Below the pieces are notes generated by a model. The model was not told the origin of the DNA, ran no database searches, and saw only the letters and a list, made by a program, of their open reading frames with translations. Positions 1 through 11,932 of a DNA stretch of 36,084 bases are shown here, in pieces; within the stretch, counting starts at the first letter, position 1; every line of letters starts with the position of its first letter. A program made the translations under genes and the position numbers. This DNA comes from Mycobacterium tilburgii (GTDB lineage Bacteria > Actinomycetota > Actinomycetes > Mycobacteriales > Mycobacteriaceae), in the NCBI RefSeq assembly GCF_902168065.1, contig NZ_LR655723.1:1-36084 (forward strand), written 5' to 3'.

Positions 1-2096
1 GCAGCACGACCGCTGCGCCAGCTTCGGTCACGCGGCGGGTGCCTGCACCACCATGGCCTGGTTGAACAGCTCGATGGGACCATCCACGTTCTGCAGCCAA
101 CGCGCGATCGGGGTGGCCGCCACGGGCCCTGTGCCCTCGTCGACGACGTCGCTGCCGGTGGTGGCGAGGGGGACAACGCGGGCCAACCGTGCGACGGTCT
201 GCTCGACGAAAATGTCACGCGGACGGCACAATACGCCGGCTGCGCGGGCCCGGGACACCACCTGCATCGACAAGATGCTGTCCCTACCGAGGTCGAAGAA
301 GGACTCGGGGTGCGCCCTTGGCCACGTACATGGTCGTTTCGGTGGGGCCGTAGACGTTGAGCATCACCCGCCCCGGCGCCCACCCGTCCACGACGCCGGT
401 TGGGCGCGGCTCCTCGCCGATCAGCAGCGCAGCCGGGCCCACCGCCTCGGACGACAGCGCCGCCACCGACGACGGGGTCTGGGTCAGCAGGGTGACACCC
501 TCGCCGCCGATCAACGCCTGGAAGTCGTTGGGTGAGGCGGTCACCGCCTCGGGCACCACCACCAGGCGCCCGCCGTGCAGCAGCGCCCCCCAGATCTCCC
601 ACGCGGAGAAGTCGAACGCATAGGAGTGGCACTGGCTCCACACCTGCACCGGGGGCAGGCCCGTGGTCAGCGAATCGAACAGCTGGGTGATGTTGTGCTG
701 GGTGACGGCCACACCTTTGGGTGCTCCGGTGGTGCCCGAGGTGTAGATGATGTGGGCGATGTCGTTCGGGGAGGGGCGGCGGCGCGGTGTCGGGCTGACT
801 GGCAAGGCGAGGATCGTCGGTAGTGATGACACGCAGGCTAGCGCATCCGTCAAAGAGATCGACCAGGTCCGCAGTGGTCACGGCGGCCAACCGGCGCCGC
901 GTCGGTGAGTGTGAAGTCAATGCGCGCCCGGGGGCGCGTCGGGTCTATCGGCAGGTACGCCGCCCCGGTTTTCAGGACCGCCAGGATCGCGGTGACCCCT
1001 TTGAGGGAACACGGAAACATCAGCGCGACAACGCCTTCCCGGTCCGGTACCACGTTCGTCAAGCAGGTTCGCCAGCCGGTTGGCGTTCGCGTCGAGTTGG
1101 CGGTACGTCAGCGGGCGCCGGTCACCGTGACCGCGTCGGGCGTGCGTGCGACCTGCGCGGCGAACAGGTCCGGCACCGACGCGCGAGCCGGGTGCCGGTC
1201 CAGCACTTCCCGATTGCCCCAACGATCCAACACGGCGTGCTCATCGGCGTCCACCGACACGACGTAGGACAGGTCGCGCCCCGGGTCGGCCGTCATCGCG
1301 GTCAATATCTGCTGTAACCGGACCGCCAATTCCGAGAGGTCGAATTCCGAATACGGTTGCCCGGAGCCCGCGGTGGTGCGGAACTGTTCGTCGCCAACGC
1401 CGACGCAGAACAAGCCGAAATGACCGATCGGCCCGAAACTGGTGTAGGTGGCGGTAGCCGGAATACCGCCCAACTCCAGGGTGAGCCAAGACGGGATGGA
1501 GTTGACGATCACCCGGTTCGCGCCCTGCCCGCTCTCCCGGATTCCGCCGTAGTCGCCGAGCGTGTGTACTGGAAATCGATTATGGTGCAACGCTCGGGTC
1601 TGCCGATCGACGTGCCGGCAGAAATCGGCGACAGCGTCGCCGGTGCGGCCTGCAACACGAGCGGCACCATCCCGGGCAACGACTTGGTTTCCGGGTGCAC
1701 GCGCCTGCTGACCGGAAAGTCGAGGACGACCTCCGAACCGCCGGCACAGCCGCGCACCAGCAGGCGCATGCGGCCGTGAGCACCGAGGATCGCCGGACAC
1801 CCAGCGCTTTGGACAGGCCTTGATCCGGCCGACCACCGACGGATCCAGCTGAACCGGTGGGGACGGCTGCGACGCATCCGGCCGGGCCGGTCCGTGCGGG
1901 TAGTCGGGGCCGGCGCCGACAGCAGGTGACTGCTCCAATAGGCCTGATCGGCTAGATAATCCGCCGACGCCTCGTACTCCAGTTCGCTGCGAACCAGGTC
2001 TCGGAGCGACCCGAAAAACGGTGGCGATAGCGGCGAATCGGAAACCCGATGTGAATTACCGACAACGCTACCGCGTACCGTCCCGCCGCCACCCAA
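1..2096 (-). pseudogene. Decayed non-ribosomal peptide synthetase (C-A-PCP-C remnant)
   Basis: Reading leftwards, pieces of one NRPS module appear in successive frames. First comes the second half of a condensation domain (ASADYLADQAYW near 1970, then LDFPVSRRVHPETKSLPG near 1700). Next is its C-terminal part (about 1570-1230), then the start of an adenylation domain ([18 protein letters not shown] near 1090, [16 protein letters not shown] near 950). The A3 core YTSGTTGAPKG (near 740) and NVYGPTET (near 330) follow. After NVYGPTET the sequence jumps directly to a carrier-protein signature, FFDLGRDSILSMQV (around 270-300), so the rest of the A domain is deleted. A new condensation or epimerisation domain begins (TPIARWL, near 110) and shifts frame again near position 28 before leaving the window. 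At least five frameshifts are visible. The N-terminal half of the first C domain is missing next to the amidase gene. The product of the original enzyme cannot be inferred. Confidence 0.9.
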
Positions 2097-2119
2097 GGAG
2101 GTGGTCCCGGAAAGTCAGC

Positions 2120-2893
2120 TCAGCGGGCCTGACCCTGGGTGGCCAGGAAGCCCGCGACGCCACGGACCATCGCGTCGGCGTATTTCTGCCGACCCCCCGG
2201 CGACTCCATCAGCCCCGAGTCGACCGGGTTCTTCATGTTGCCGCACTCGACCAGGATCGCGGGGTATTGCGCGAGGTTAAGGCCGGTCAAGTCGGAGCGT
2301 CCGTACAACCCGTTTTGGCCGATGTAGGTGGCCGGCGGGATGCCGGAGGCCTGCATCTGGTCGCGCATGATGCGCGCGTACTGCACCGACGGTCCCGCCT
2401 GCACCTGGTTGAGCGGCGGGGCCGAATAGTTGACGTGGAATCCCCGGCCGTACGGTGGACCGCCGTCGGCGTGGATGCTCAAGATCGCGTTGGGCCGCAA
2501 CGAATTGGCCACGTTGGCCCGCTCATCGATGCACGGCCCCAACGCGTTGTCGTTGCCCCGCGACAGCGCGGTCCGAACCCCCAGGGCGTTTAGCGCCGCG
2601 CGTACCCGCAGCGCGGTGTCCCAGGTGAAGGTGTGTTCCTGGTAGCCGGAGTTGGTCGCGGTTCCGCTGGTCTGGCAATCCTTGGTGCCGCCGCGCCCGG
2701 TTGTCACCTGCCGGCTGATGGAGGCGTCGTTGGCGCCGTTGTGGCCGGGGTCGATGAAAACGATCATGCCGGCGATGTTCGACGGGACCCCCCTTGCAGT
2801 CGGGGTGGCGGCCGGAGTGACCGCTGTCGACGCGGCAATCACTGCCCCGATGACGAACTTGACTCCGACACGCCTGCTCACTCGTAGCTGCAC
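2120..2893 (-). CDS. ami1: Zinc-dependent N-acetylmuramoyl-L-alanine amidase (Rv3717/Ami1 type)
   Basis: Secreted peptidoglycan hydrolase of the Amidase_3 family, which cleaves the bond between N-acetylmuramic acid and L-alanine of the stem peptide in the periplasm. The 257 residues begin with a signal peptide (basic VSRRVGVK, then a hydrophobic stretch to about residue 30). Zinc ligands expected for the family are visible: His51 in IDPGHNG, Glu86 in YQEHTF, His141 in LSIHADGG; the catalytic Glu216 lies in LVECGNM. Cys73 and Cys121 could form a disulfide. There is no extra wall-binding domain, as in the M. tuberculosis protein. The GTG start at 2893 is preferred because a -10-like hexamer lies 6 bases upstream, which suggests a leaderless transcript. 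The gene is divergent from the YbaB gene and intact. Confidence 0.93.
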   Translation of the reverse strand: MQLRVSRRVGVKFVIGAVIAASTAVTPAATPTARGVPSNIAGMIVFIDPGHNGANDASISRQVTTGRGGTKDCQTSGTATNSGYQEHTFTWDTALRVRAALNALGVRTALSRGNDNALGPCIDERANVANSLRPNAILSIHADGGPPYGRGFHVNYSAPPLNQVQAGPSVQYARIMRDQMQASGIPPATYIGQNGLYGRSDLTGLNLAQYPAILVECGNMKNPVDSGLMESPGGRQKYADAMVRGVAGFLATQGQAR

Positions 2894-2899
2894 GGCGCA

Positions 2900-2905
2900 A
2901 AGGTA
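2900..2905 (-). promoter_or_regulatory. Candidate -10 element for a leaderless amidase transcript
   Basis: On the minus strand TACCTT fits the mycobacterial TANNNT -10 consensus. It lies 6 bases before the GTG start codon, so transcription would begin at or next to the start codon. No Shine-Dalgarno sequence lies between them. The same geometry is seen before murT, the SpoIIM-type gene and the iron-enzyme gene in this window. Confidence 0.5.
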
Positions 2906-2991
2906 ACCTCGCGCGGTCTACGCTGGGTGTTTCGAATCGCCAGACATCCACAGGCGAAACCAACTCGAGACCAAGATGCGAGAGGATTGTC

Positions 2992-3351
2992 ATGCAACCC
3001 GGTGGCGACATGTCGGCGCTGCTCGCCCAGGCGCAGCAAATGCAGCAAAAGCTGATGGAGGCTCAGCATCAACTCGCTAACGCCGAAATTCACGGTCGTG
3101 CGGGCGGCGGCCTGGTCGAAGCCATCGTCAAGGGCAGCGGTGAGGTCATCGCGGTCAAGATCGACCCCTCGGTCGTCGACCCCTCAGACGTCGAGACCCT
3201 GCAAGATCTGATCGTCGGCGCCATGGCCGACGCCTCCAAGCAGGTCACCAAGCTGGCCCAGGAACAGTTGGGATCGCTGACCGCGGGCCTGGGCGTGCCG
3301 CCAAACCCGACGGACCCGTCGGCCCCGCCGATGCAAATGCCGGGGCTCTGA
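2992..3351 (+). CDS. YbaB/EbfC-family nucleoid-associated protein
   Basis: Small DNA-binding protein of the YbaB/EbfC family (Rv3716c type), 119 residues. An N-terminal helix rich in Gln and Met ([16 protein letters not shown]) is followed by the family core with [15 protein letters not shown] and [19 protein letters not shown], and a Pro/Met-rich tail. Members are dimeric and bind DNA with little sequence preference. The gene sits 13 bases upstream of recR, the arrangement seen in very many bacteria, and the two are almost certainly cotranscribed. An AGAGG ribosome-binding site precedes the ATG. Confidence 0.93.
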   Translation: MQPGGDMSALLAQAQQMQQKLMEAQHQLANAEIHGRAGGGLVEAIVKGSGEVIAVKIDPSVVDPSDVETLQDLIVGAMADASKQVTKLAQEQLGSLTAGLGVPPNPTDPSAPPMQMPGL

Positions 3352-3364
3352 CCCGCATCCCGTC

Positions 3365-3976
3365 ATGTTCGAAGGACCCGTCCAGGATTTGATCGACGAG
3401 CTAGGCAAGCTGCCGGGCATCGGGCCAAAGAGCGCGCAGCGCATTGCTTTTCACCTGTTGTCGGTCGAACCGTCCGACATCGACCGATTGACCGCCGTGT
3501 TGGCCAAGGTTCGCGACGGCGTTCGGTTCTGCGCGGTGTGCGGCAACGTCTCCGACGACGAACGCTGCCGGATCTGCGCCGACCCGCGCCGGGACGGCTC
3601 GCAGGTGTGTGTGGTCGAGGAGCCCAAGGACGTCCAGGCCGTCGAGCGCACCCGCGAATTCCGCGGCCGCTACCACGTCCTGGGCGGGGCGCTCGATCCG
3701 CTGTCCGGAGTCGGCCCCGACCAGCTGCGGATCCGCGAGCTGCTCAGCCGCATCGGTGAGCAGGTGGACGGGGTCAACATCACCGAGGTGATCATCGCCA
3801 CCGATCCCAACACCGAGGGCGAGGCGACCGCCACCTACCTGGTCCGGGTGCTGCGCGACATCCCCGGCCTGACTGTGACGCGGATCGCGTCCGGGCTGCC
3901 GATGGGCGGCGACTTGGAGTTCGCCGACGAGCTCACGCTGGGACGCGCGCTCACCGGCCGCCGCTCGATGGTCTGA
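3365..3976 (+). CDS. recR: Recombination mediator RecR
   Basis: 203 residues, the normal length for RecR, which with RecO loads RecA onto gapped DNA. The helix-hairpin-helix LPGIGPKSA is at residues 16-24. A four-cysteine zinc finger uses Cys56, Cys59, Cys68 and Cys71 ([16 protein letters not shown]). A Toprim domain follows, with VVEEPKDV and the acidic [14 protein letters not shown]. The C-terminus ([19 protein letters not shown]) matches the family's Walker-B-like end. It is the second gene of the ebfC-recR unit. All family residues are present and there is no sign of decay. Confidence 0.97.
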   Translation: MFEGPVQDLIDELGKLPGIGPKSAQRIAFHLLSVEPSDIDRLTAVLAKVRDGVRFCAVCGNVSDDERCRICADPRRDGSQVCVVEEPKDVQAVERTREFRGRYHVLGGALDPLSGVGPDQLRIRELLSRIGEQVDGVNITEVIIATDPNTEGEATATYLVRVLRDIPGLTVTRIASGLPMGGDLEFADELTLGRALTGRRSMV

Positions 3977-4187
3977 CGTTTCACGCCTTGCTCAGCCGGA
4001 ATTGCCTGGTGAAGGCGCCTCCACACACACACCGACGTCGTCGTCTCACCCTCGCCGGCCAGCGTCACCGCGTCGAAGCTGTAGTGGATGGTCGCCGGGT
4101 ATCGACGACGCGACGATCACGGCCGCGCCGAGCGCCGCGGCGCTGGCCGCGAACCGTGTGTCGAACCTCGCCGTCGGGATTCGCACG
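3977..4187. other. Intergenic remnant between recR and gatD
   Basis: In M. tuberculosis a hypothetical gene (Rv3714c) lies here. In this window there are only 211 bases and no convincing ORF. A minus-strand stretch near 4000-4100 can be read as a protein-like segment (YPATIHYSFDAVTLAGEGE), but it has no start or family signature I can name. It may be the residue of a lost gene. Confidence 0.35.
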
Positions 4188-4907
4188 TCAGCGCGCCGCC
4201 AGTCGTTCGCGGCGCAGCAGGTCCACCTCGGGCAGCTGCAGCGGCGCCAGCTTGCCCACCACCTTGCCGAGCAGCAGGTCGGCCAGCTCCGGGTTGCGGG
4301 CCAGACACGGCCCGTGCATGTAGGTCGCGACGACGCTGCCCTGGATCGCGCCGTCGAAACCGTCACCGAGGCGGTTGCCCGCGCCCTTGACGACCGCCCC
4401 CAGCGGCGCGGCCGCGGGGCCCAACACCGTGCCACCGCGGTGGTTTTCAAAGCCGGTCAGCGGCTGGCTCAGCCCGGCCGGCAACGGCGTGCTCACCAAC
4501 TCGCCGATGGTGCGTGCCTGCTGCGGTGAGGTCGTCGCGTCGAGCATGGCCACGCCGTCGACGCGTTCCCCGGACGACGTCTCGTACCAGTGGCCGAGCA
4601 CCTGGACGGCGGCACAGATCGCCAGCACGGGTGCGCCGCGCTCTGCGGCGCGCTGCAGGCCGGGGTACCGCAGCAGATGCCGGGTGGCCAGCCGCTGCGC
4701 GTAGTCCTCGGCGCCGCCCAGGGTGTAGAGATCCAACGACTCGGGCACCGGGTCGTCCAGCGTGATCTCCACGATGTCGGCGGCGATGCCGCGCAGCCGC
4801 AGCCGCTGGCGCAGCACCACGGCGTTGCCGCCGTCGCCGTAGGTGCCCATCACGTCGGGCAGCACCAGCCCGATCCGCATGGTCGACATCGACCTGGAGT
4901 CAGCCAT
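4188..4907 (-). CDS. gatD: Lipid II isoglutaminyl synthase, glutaminase subunit GatD
   Basis: Class I glutamine amidotransferase subunit that supplies ammonia to MurT for amidation of the D-glutamate of lipid II to D-isoglutamine, at the cytoplasmic face of the membrane. It has 239 residues. The nucleophile is Cys98 in LAICAAVQVLG, and the partner His198 is in YMHGPCLARNP. The N-terminal IGLVLPDVMGTYGDGGNA is characteristic of the CobQ/GatD group. The ATG start overlaps the end of murT by 8 bases, indicating translational coupling and 1:1 complex formation. Two later in-frame ATGs (residues 7 and 10) are possible starts. Older annotations call this gene cobQ2. Confidence 0.94.
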   Translation of the reverse strand: MADSRSMSTMRIGLVLPDVMGTYGDGGNAVVLRQRLRLRGIAADIVEITLDDPVPESLDLYTLGGAEDYAQRLATRHLLRYPGLQRAAERGAPVLAICAAVQVLGHWYETSSGERVDGVAMLDATTSPQQARTIGELVSTPLPAGLSQPLTGFENHRGGTVLGPAAAPLGAVVKGAGNRLGDGFDGAIQGSVVATYMHGPCLARNPELADLLLGKVVGKLAPLQLPEVDLLRRERLAAR

Positions 4908-6144
4908 GGCGCGCCAGCTTTCGGTGCAGCTGCAGGAAGGCCGTGTAGTTGGCGACGACCTCGACCTGCCCGGGCGGGCAGGACGCGATCGCGGCCAGGG
5001 TGTCGTGCACCAGGGTGTGCTCGATGCCCGCGTAGCAGAGGCGTACCGCCAGGTCGGTGCCCCGCTCGCCCGCGGCGACGACGCGGGGTCGGTGCTCGGC
5101 GAGATGCTCGAACCGCACGTCCCACAGCCAGGACAAATCCTCGCCGTCGGCCACCTGCCCGTTGACCGAGATGACGACGCCGGCCGCGCGGGTGTCGACC
5201 ATCGACAGCGCCTCCTGCCATCCGGCCGGGTTCTTGGCGAGCAGAATGCGCGCGTCGTGCACGCCGATGCGCACGGTCCGGTACCGTCCCGCGACCTCGT
5301 CCACGGCCGACACCGCCGCGACGGCTTTGGCCGGGTCGGCGCCCAGCGCGACCGCGGCCGCGACGGCCTGCGCGGCGTTACCCCGGTTCACGGCCCCCGG
5401 CAGCGCCAGCCGCAGCGGCAACGCCAGCCCGTCGGGGCCGTAAAGGTTGCCGCCTTCGTGCGGGTCGAACCACCAGTGTGGGCTGGGGCGCTTGAAGTCG
5501 GCGCCGGTGCTGTACCAGTGACCCCGCTCGCGGACGATCACCTCGCCGCTGCGGGGGCAGCTGACCGAGTCGTTCGTCCAGGCGCCGCCGGCCGCCACCC
5601 ACACCACGTTCGGGCTGTCGTAGGTCGCCGAGGCCATCAGCACGTCGTCGCAGTTGGCGACGATCACCGCATCCGGATGGCGGGCCAGCCCGGCCCGCAG
5701 CGTGCGTTCGATCACGTTGATTTCGCCGACCCGGTCCAGCTGGTCGCGGGACAGGTTGAGCAACACGATGACGCTGGGCTGCACGACGTCGCACACGTGC
5801 GGCACGTGCATCTCGTCGACTTCCAGGGCCGCCAGCGCGGCGTCCCGATCCGCGGCCAGCGCCGCGACCAGGCCGGCGTCCATGTTGGCGCCCTCGGCAT
5901 TGGTGGCGACCGGGCCGAGCGTGCCCAACGCGGCCGCGGTCATTCGGGTGGTCGTCGACTTGCCGTTGGTGCCGGTGACGATGACCGTGCGCCGTCTCGC
6001 GCCGAGCTGGCCCAGGATCGACCGGTCCAGCGTCATTGCCACCAGGCCGCCGATCATCGCCCCGGCGCCGCGTCCGGTGACCCGCGACGCCCACCGGGCG
6101 CTCGCTCCCGCGGCGAGGGCCAGACGTGCGCGAATGGTGACCAC
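4900..6144 (-). CDS. murT: Lipid II isoglutaminyl synthase, Mur-ligase-like subunit MurT
   Basis: Mur-ligase-family subunit that activates lipid II D-glutamate with ATP and amidates it using ammonia from GatD. It has 414 residues: a Mur-ligase central domain with the P-loop TGTNGKSTTTRM near residues 57-68 and NLSRDQLDRVGE near 130, then a C-terminal DUF1727-type domain. Staphylococcal and streptococcal MurT carry a four-cysteine zinc ribbon. Here the equivalent segment reads SCPRSGEVIVRERG, with one cysteine and no paired CxxC, so the ribbon appears not to bind zinc. The GTG start at 6144 is supported by a -10-like element 6 bases upstream and the absence of a Shine-Dalgarno. The gene is intact and coupled to gatD. 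Confidence 0.94.
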   Translation of the reverse strand: MVTIRARLALAAGASARWASRVTGRGAGAMIGGLVAMTLDRSILGQLGARRRTVIVTGTNGKSTTTRMTAAALGTLGPVATNAEGANMDAGLVAALAADRDAALAALEVDEMHVPHVCDVVQPSVIVLLNLSRDQLDRVGEINVIERTLRAGLARHPDAVIVANCDDVLMASATYDSPNVVWVAAGGAWTNDSVSCPRSGEVIVRERGHWYSTGADFKRPSPHWWFDPHEGGNLYGPDGLALPLRLALPGAVNRGNAAQAVAAAVALGADPAKAVAAVSAVDEVAGRYRTVRIGVHDARILLAKNPAGWQEALSMVDTRAAGVVISVNGQVADGEDLSWLWDVRFEHLAEHRPRVVAAGERGTDLAVRLCYAGIEHTLVHDTLAAIASCPPGQVEVVANYTAFLQLHRKLARHG

Positions 6145-6150
6145 CCGCGC

Positions 6151-6156
6151 AGTTTA
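6151..6156 (-). promoter_or_regulatory. murT: Candidate -10 element for leaderless murT-gatD transcript
   Basis: Minus-strand TAAACT matches TANNNT and is followed by 6 bases and then the GTG start codon. It lies in the AT-rich block TTTAAA of an otherwise GC-rich intergenic region. This would make the murT-gatD mRNA leaderless. Confidence 0.5.
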
Positions 6157-6199
6157 AAGGCGTTGGCGAGGGTGGCGCTTTTGCCGCCCGGACTTAACT

Positions 6200-6235
6200 G
6201 CCGACATCACCGCGCAGCGACGCGGTGATGTCGGC
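6200..6235. repeat. Perfect 15-bp inverted repeat in the murT/dnaQ-like divergent region
   Basis: GCCGACATCACCGCG (6200-6214) is the exact reverse complement of 6221-6235, with a 6-base loop CAGCGA. It lies between the divergent starts of murT (6144) and the dnaQ-like remnant (6258). It is not followed by a T run in either direction. It may be an operator or a leader hairpin; as a terminator it would have to act on transcription entering from outside the two genes. Confidence 0.7.
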
Positions 6236-6257
6236 CCGACGTGCGATTCTGTCGTTC

Positions 6258-6378
6258 ATGAGCCCCACAACTCCGGCGATCTGGGGCCGGCCGGCGAGCG
6301 ATCCGGACGTGGGTTGGGCCGTCATCGACCTCGAGACCTCGGGTTTCCGGCCCGGTCAGGCCCGGACCATCAGCGAAT
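6258..6378 (+). pseudogene. 5' fragment of a DnaQ-like DEDDh exonuclease (Rv3711c type)
   Basis: From the ATG at 6258 the frame encodes about 40 residues, ending in GWAVIDLETSGFRPGQARTIS. DLET is the DEDD exonuclease motif I of the DnaQ epsilon-like family, and the position matches Rv3711c beside murT. All remaining exonuclease motifs are absent. The frame runs straight on, without a stop, into sequence of an unrelated oxidoreductase from about 6376. The rest of the gene has therefore been removed by a deletion. The chimeric ORF continues to 6656. Confidence 0.85.
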
Positions 6379-7460
6379 GTGCCCCGGAAGTTCATCCGGC
6401 CGCCGCGGCGTTCTTCCAGGCGTGCAAGGAATGCGGACATCCGGTCTCCGATGACCTCAACGGCGCGCAGTCGGAGGGCGTGTGCTGGTATGACCGCGAC
6501 ACCGTCGCTGGGGTACGGCAGTCGGCGGCCGACGCATATCTGTGCCCGGCCCTTTCCAGGCGCAATCTCACGGTGCGCACCGGGGCGTTGGTCACCGGCC
6601 TGACGTTGACTCTCCGTCGCTGCACCGGTGTGACGTACCCAGCTTTCGCCGACTGAACGGCATAACGTACGGGCCGAGCGCGAGGTCGTCCTGTGCGCAG
6701 GCGCGATCGGATCACCGCGGCTGCTGCAGCTATCCGGGATCGGCCCGGCCGGGCACCTCTGCGGCGGTACGGCATCGGCATGGTCGTCGACCTGCCAGGC
6801 GTCGGGGCGAACCTGTGCGACCACCCGTTCGCCGCGCTGGTGTACTCGGCGGCCCAGCCAGTGCTGGCGGGGCGTACAACCACGTCGATGCGCTGGCGGC
6901 GCTGCGGGTAATGCCCGGTGCGACGATGCCGGACACGTATCTGCTGTTCGTCGACATTCCGCTGCCGCCGCCGGGAACGTCGGCGCCGGAGCGCGGCTAT
7001 TCGATCGAGTTCGCTGTGCTACGCCCGCATAGCCGCGGATCGGTGCGTTTGGCGTTCGCGGACCCCACCGCGGCACCGCTGATCGATCTGGGGTTTCTCT
7101 CCGACGAACGCGACGTCGCGCTGATGCTCGAGGCGGCCCGCGCCGCCCGCGAGGTGGGGCGTCGGACGCGCTGGCGCCGTGGCGCGCCGCCGAAGCCATC
7201 CCGGGCCCGCAGGTGTCCACCGACGACGAACTCATCTCCCACCTACGCCGCGCGGTCGGCACGTACTTCCACCCGGTGGGCACCTGCCGGATCGGCGGCG
7301 ACCGAACGCAGTGGTCGACACCGAACTGCGCGTGCACGGTGTCGAGGGCCTGCGCGTCGCCGACGCCGCGGTGATGCCGTCCCTGCCCGCCGCGAACCGG
7401 AACGCCGCCGTGCTGGCGATCGCGGAGAAGGCCGCCGACCTGATCCGGGATGCGGTGTAG
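6376..7460 (+). pseudogene. Broken GMC-family (choline-dehydrogenase-like) oxidoreductase
   Basis: Segments of an FAD-dependent glucose-methanol-choline oxidoreductase lie in several frames. They are AFFQACKECGHPVSDDLNGA and GVRQSAADAYLCPAL (6400-6560), VLCAGAIGSPRLLQLSGIGP (6690-6750, GMC signature 2), a substrate-domain segment (6880-7150) including HSRGSVRLAF, then [13 protein letters not shown] (7263-7300). The end is [16 protein letters not shown] followed by [17 protein letters not shown], stopping at 7460. HPVGTCR contains the usual active-site histidine. The N-terminal FAD-binding GxGxxG region is missing, replaced by the dnaQ-like fragment, and at least four frameshifts are present. 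The 3' end lies 7 bases from the convergent leuA stop. Confidence 0.88.
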
Positions 7461-7467
7461 CCGGCCG

Positions 7468-9627
<2,160 letters not shown>

Positions 9628-10890
9628 GTGGCGCTGGTTGTACAGAAGTACGGCGGATCCTCGGTGGCCGACGCCGACCGGATCCGCCGCGTCGCGGAAC
9701 GCATTGTCGAGACCAAAAAGCAGGGCAACGACGTCGTCGTGGTGGTTTCGGCGATGGGCGACACCACCGATGACCTGCTTGATCTTGCGCAGCAGGTGTG
9801 CCCGGTGCCGCCGGCGCGCGAGCTGGACATGCTGCTGACCGCCGGGGAACGCGTCTCCAACGCGCTGGTCGCGATGGCCGTCGAATCGCTCGGCGCCCGG
9901 GCCCGGTCGTTCACCGGGTCGCAGGCCGGCGTGATCACCACGGGTACGCATGGTAACGCGAAGATCATCGACGTCACGCCGACGCGGCTGCAGTCCGCGC
10001 TCGAGCAGGGTGACGTTGTGCTGGTCGCGGGCTTCCAGGGCGTCAGCCAGGACAGCCGTGACGTGACCACCTTGGGCCGCGGCGGCTCGGACACCACCGC
10101 GGTGGCGCTGGCCGCCGCGCTGGAAGCCGACGTCTGCGAGATCTACACCGACGTGGACGGCATTTTCAGCGCGGACCCGCGGATCGTGCCCAACGCCCGC
10201 AAGCTCGACGCGGTGACCTTCGAGGAAATGCTCGAAATGGCCGCCTGTGGCGCCAAGGTGCTGATGCTGCGCTGCGTGGAGTACGCCCGTCGTTACAACC
10301 TTCCGGTGCACGTCCGGTCCTCGTACTCGGACAAGCTAGGCACCGTCGTCGGATCGATCAAGGACATAGACATGGAAAGCCCCCTGCTGACCGGCGTCGC
10401 GCACGACCGCAGCGAAGCCAAAGTGACCATCGTCGGCATCCCGGACATCCCGGGGTATGCGGCCAGCGTGTTCCGCGCGGTCGCCGACGCCGACGTGAAC
10501 ATCGACATGGTGTTGCAGAACGTCTCCAAGGTCGAGGACGGCAAGACCGACATCACGTTCACCTGTTCACGTGACAGCGGGCCCACCGCGGTGGCCAAGC
10601 TGGACTCGCTGAAGGAGGAGATCGGCTTCACCCAGCTGCTCTATGACGACCACATCGGCAAGGTGTCGCTGATCGGGGCGGGCATGCGCAGCCATCCCGG
10701 GGTCACCGCGACGTTCTGTGAGGCGCTGGCCAAGGTGGGCGTCAACATCGAACTGATCTCGACCTCGGAGATCCGGATTTCGGTGCTGTGCCGCGATACC
10801 GAATTGAACAGGGCCGTCGTCGCGTTGCATGAGGCGTTCGGGCTCGGCGGCTACGAGCAAGCCACGGTCTATGCGGGGACGGGTCGGTAG
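9628..10890 (+). CDS. ask: Aspartokinase (alpha subunit)
   Basis: Phosphorylates L-aspartate to aspartyl-4-phosphate, the entry to lysine, diaminopimelate, threonine and methionine synthesis. It has 420 residues: kinase domain starting with [11 protein letters not shown] and containing [12 protein letters not shown] and [13 protein letters not shown], then two ACT regulatory domains (about residues 265-340 and 345-415, with [17 protein letters not shown]). Start is GTG at 9628 with AGGAAA upstream. The stop codon is directly followed by the asd ATG, so ask and asd are one operon, as throughout actinobacteria. An internal start for the beta subunit is listed separately. Confidence 0.96.
   Translation: MALVVQKYGGSSVADADRIRRVAERIVETKKQGNDVVVVVSAMGDTTDDLLDLAQQVCPVPPARELDMLLTAGERVSNALVAMAVESLGARARSFTGSQAGVITTGTHGNAKIIDVTPTRLQSALEQGDVVLVAGFQGVSQDSRDVTTLGRGGSDTTAVALAAALEADVCEIYTDVDGIFSADPRIVPNARKLDAVTFEEMLEMAACGAKVLMLRCVEYARRYNLPVHVRSSYSDKLGTVVGSIKDIDMESPLLTGVAHDRSEAKVTIVGIPDIPGYAASVFRAVADADVNIDMVLQNVSKVEDGKTDITFTCSRDSGPTAVAKLDSLKEEIGFTQLLYDDHIGKVSLIGAGMRSHPGVTATFCEALAKVGVNIELISTSEIRISVLCRDTELNRAVVALHEAFGLGGYEQATVYAGTGR
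10372..10890 (+). CDS. ask: Aspartokinase beta subunit, internal in-frame start
   Basis: Actinobacterial aspartokinases are alpha2beta2 enzymes in which beta is translated from an internal start and consists of the ACT domains. Here an in-frame ATG at 10372 ([18 protein letters not shown]) is preceded by AAGGA (10360-10364) with 7-base spacing. It gives a 172-residue product, the length I recall for the Corynebacterium beta subunit. The ribosome-binding site, start position and length agree. Confidence 0.65.
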   Translation: MESPLLTGVAHDRSEAKVTIVGIPDIPGYAASVFRAVADADVNIDMVLQNVSKVEDGKTDITFTCSRDSGPTAVAKLDSLKEEIGFTQLLYDDHIGKVSLIGAGMRSHPGVTATFCEALAKVGVNIELISTSEIRISVLCRDTELNRAVVALHEAFGLGGYEQATVYAGTGR

Positions 10891-11925
<1,035 letters not shown>

Positions 11926-11932
11926 TCTACCG

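Noticed and set aside
4843..6228. 461-residue plus-strand ORF opposite murT
   Set aside because: It is the antisense shadow of the well-supported murT gene. It is low-complexity Arg/Gly/Val-rich with no family motif.
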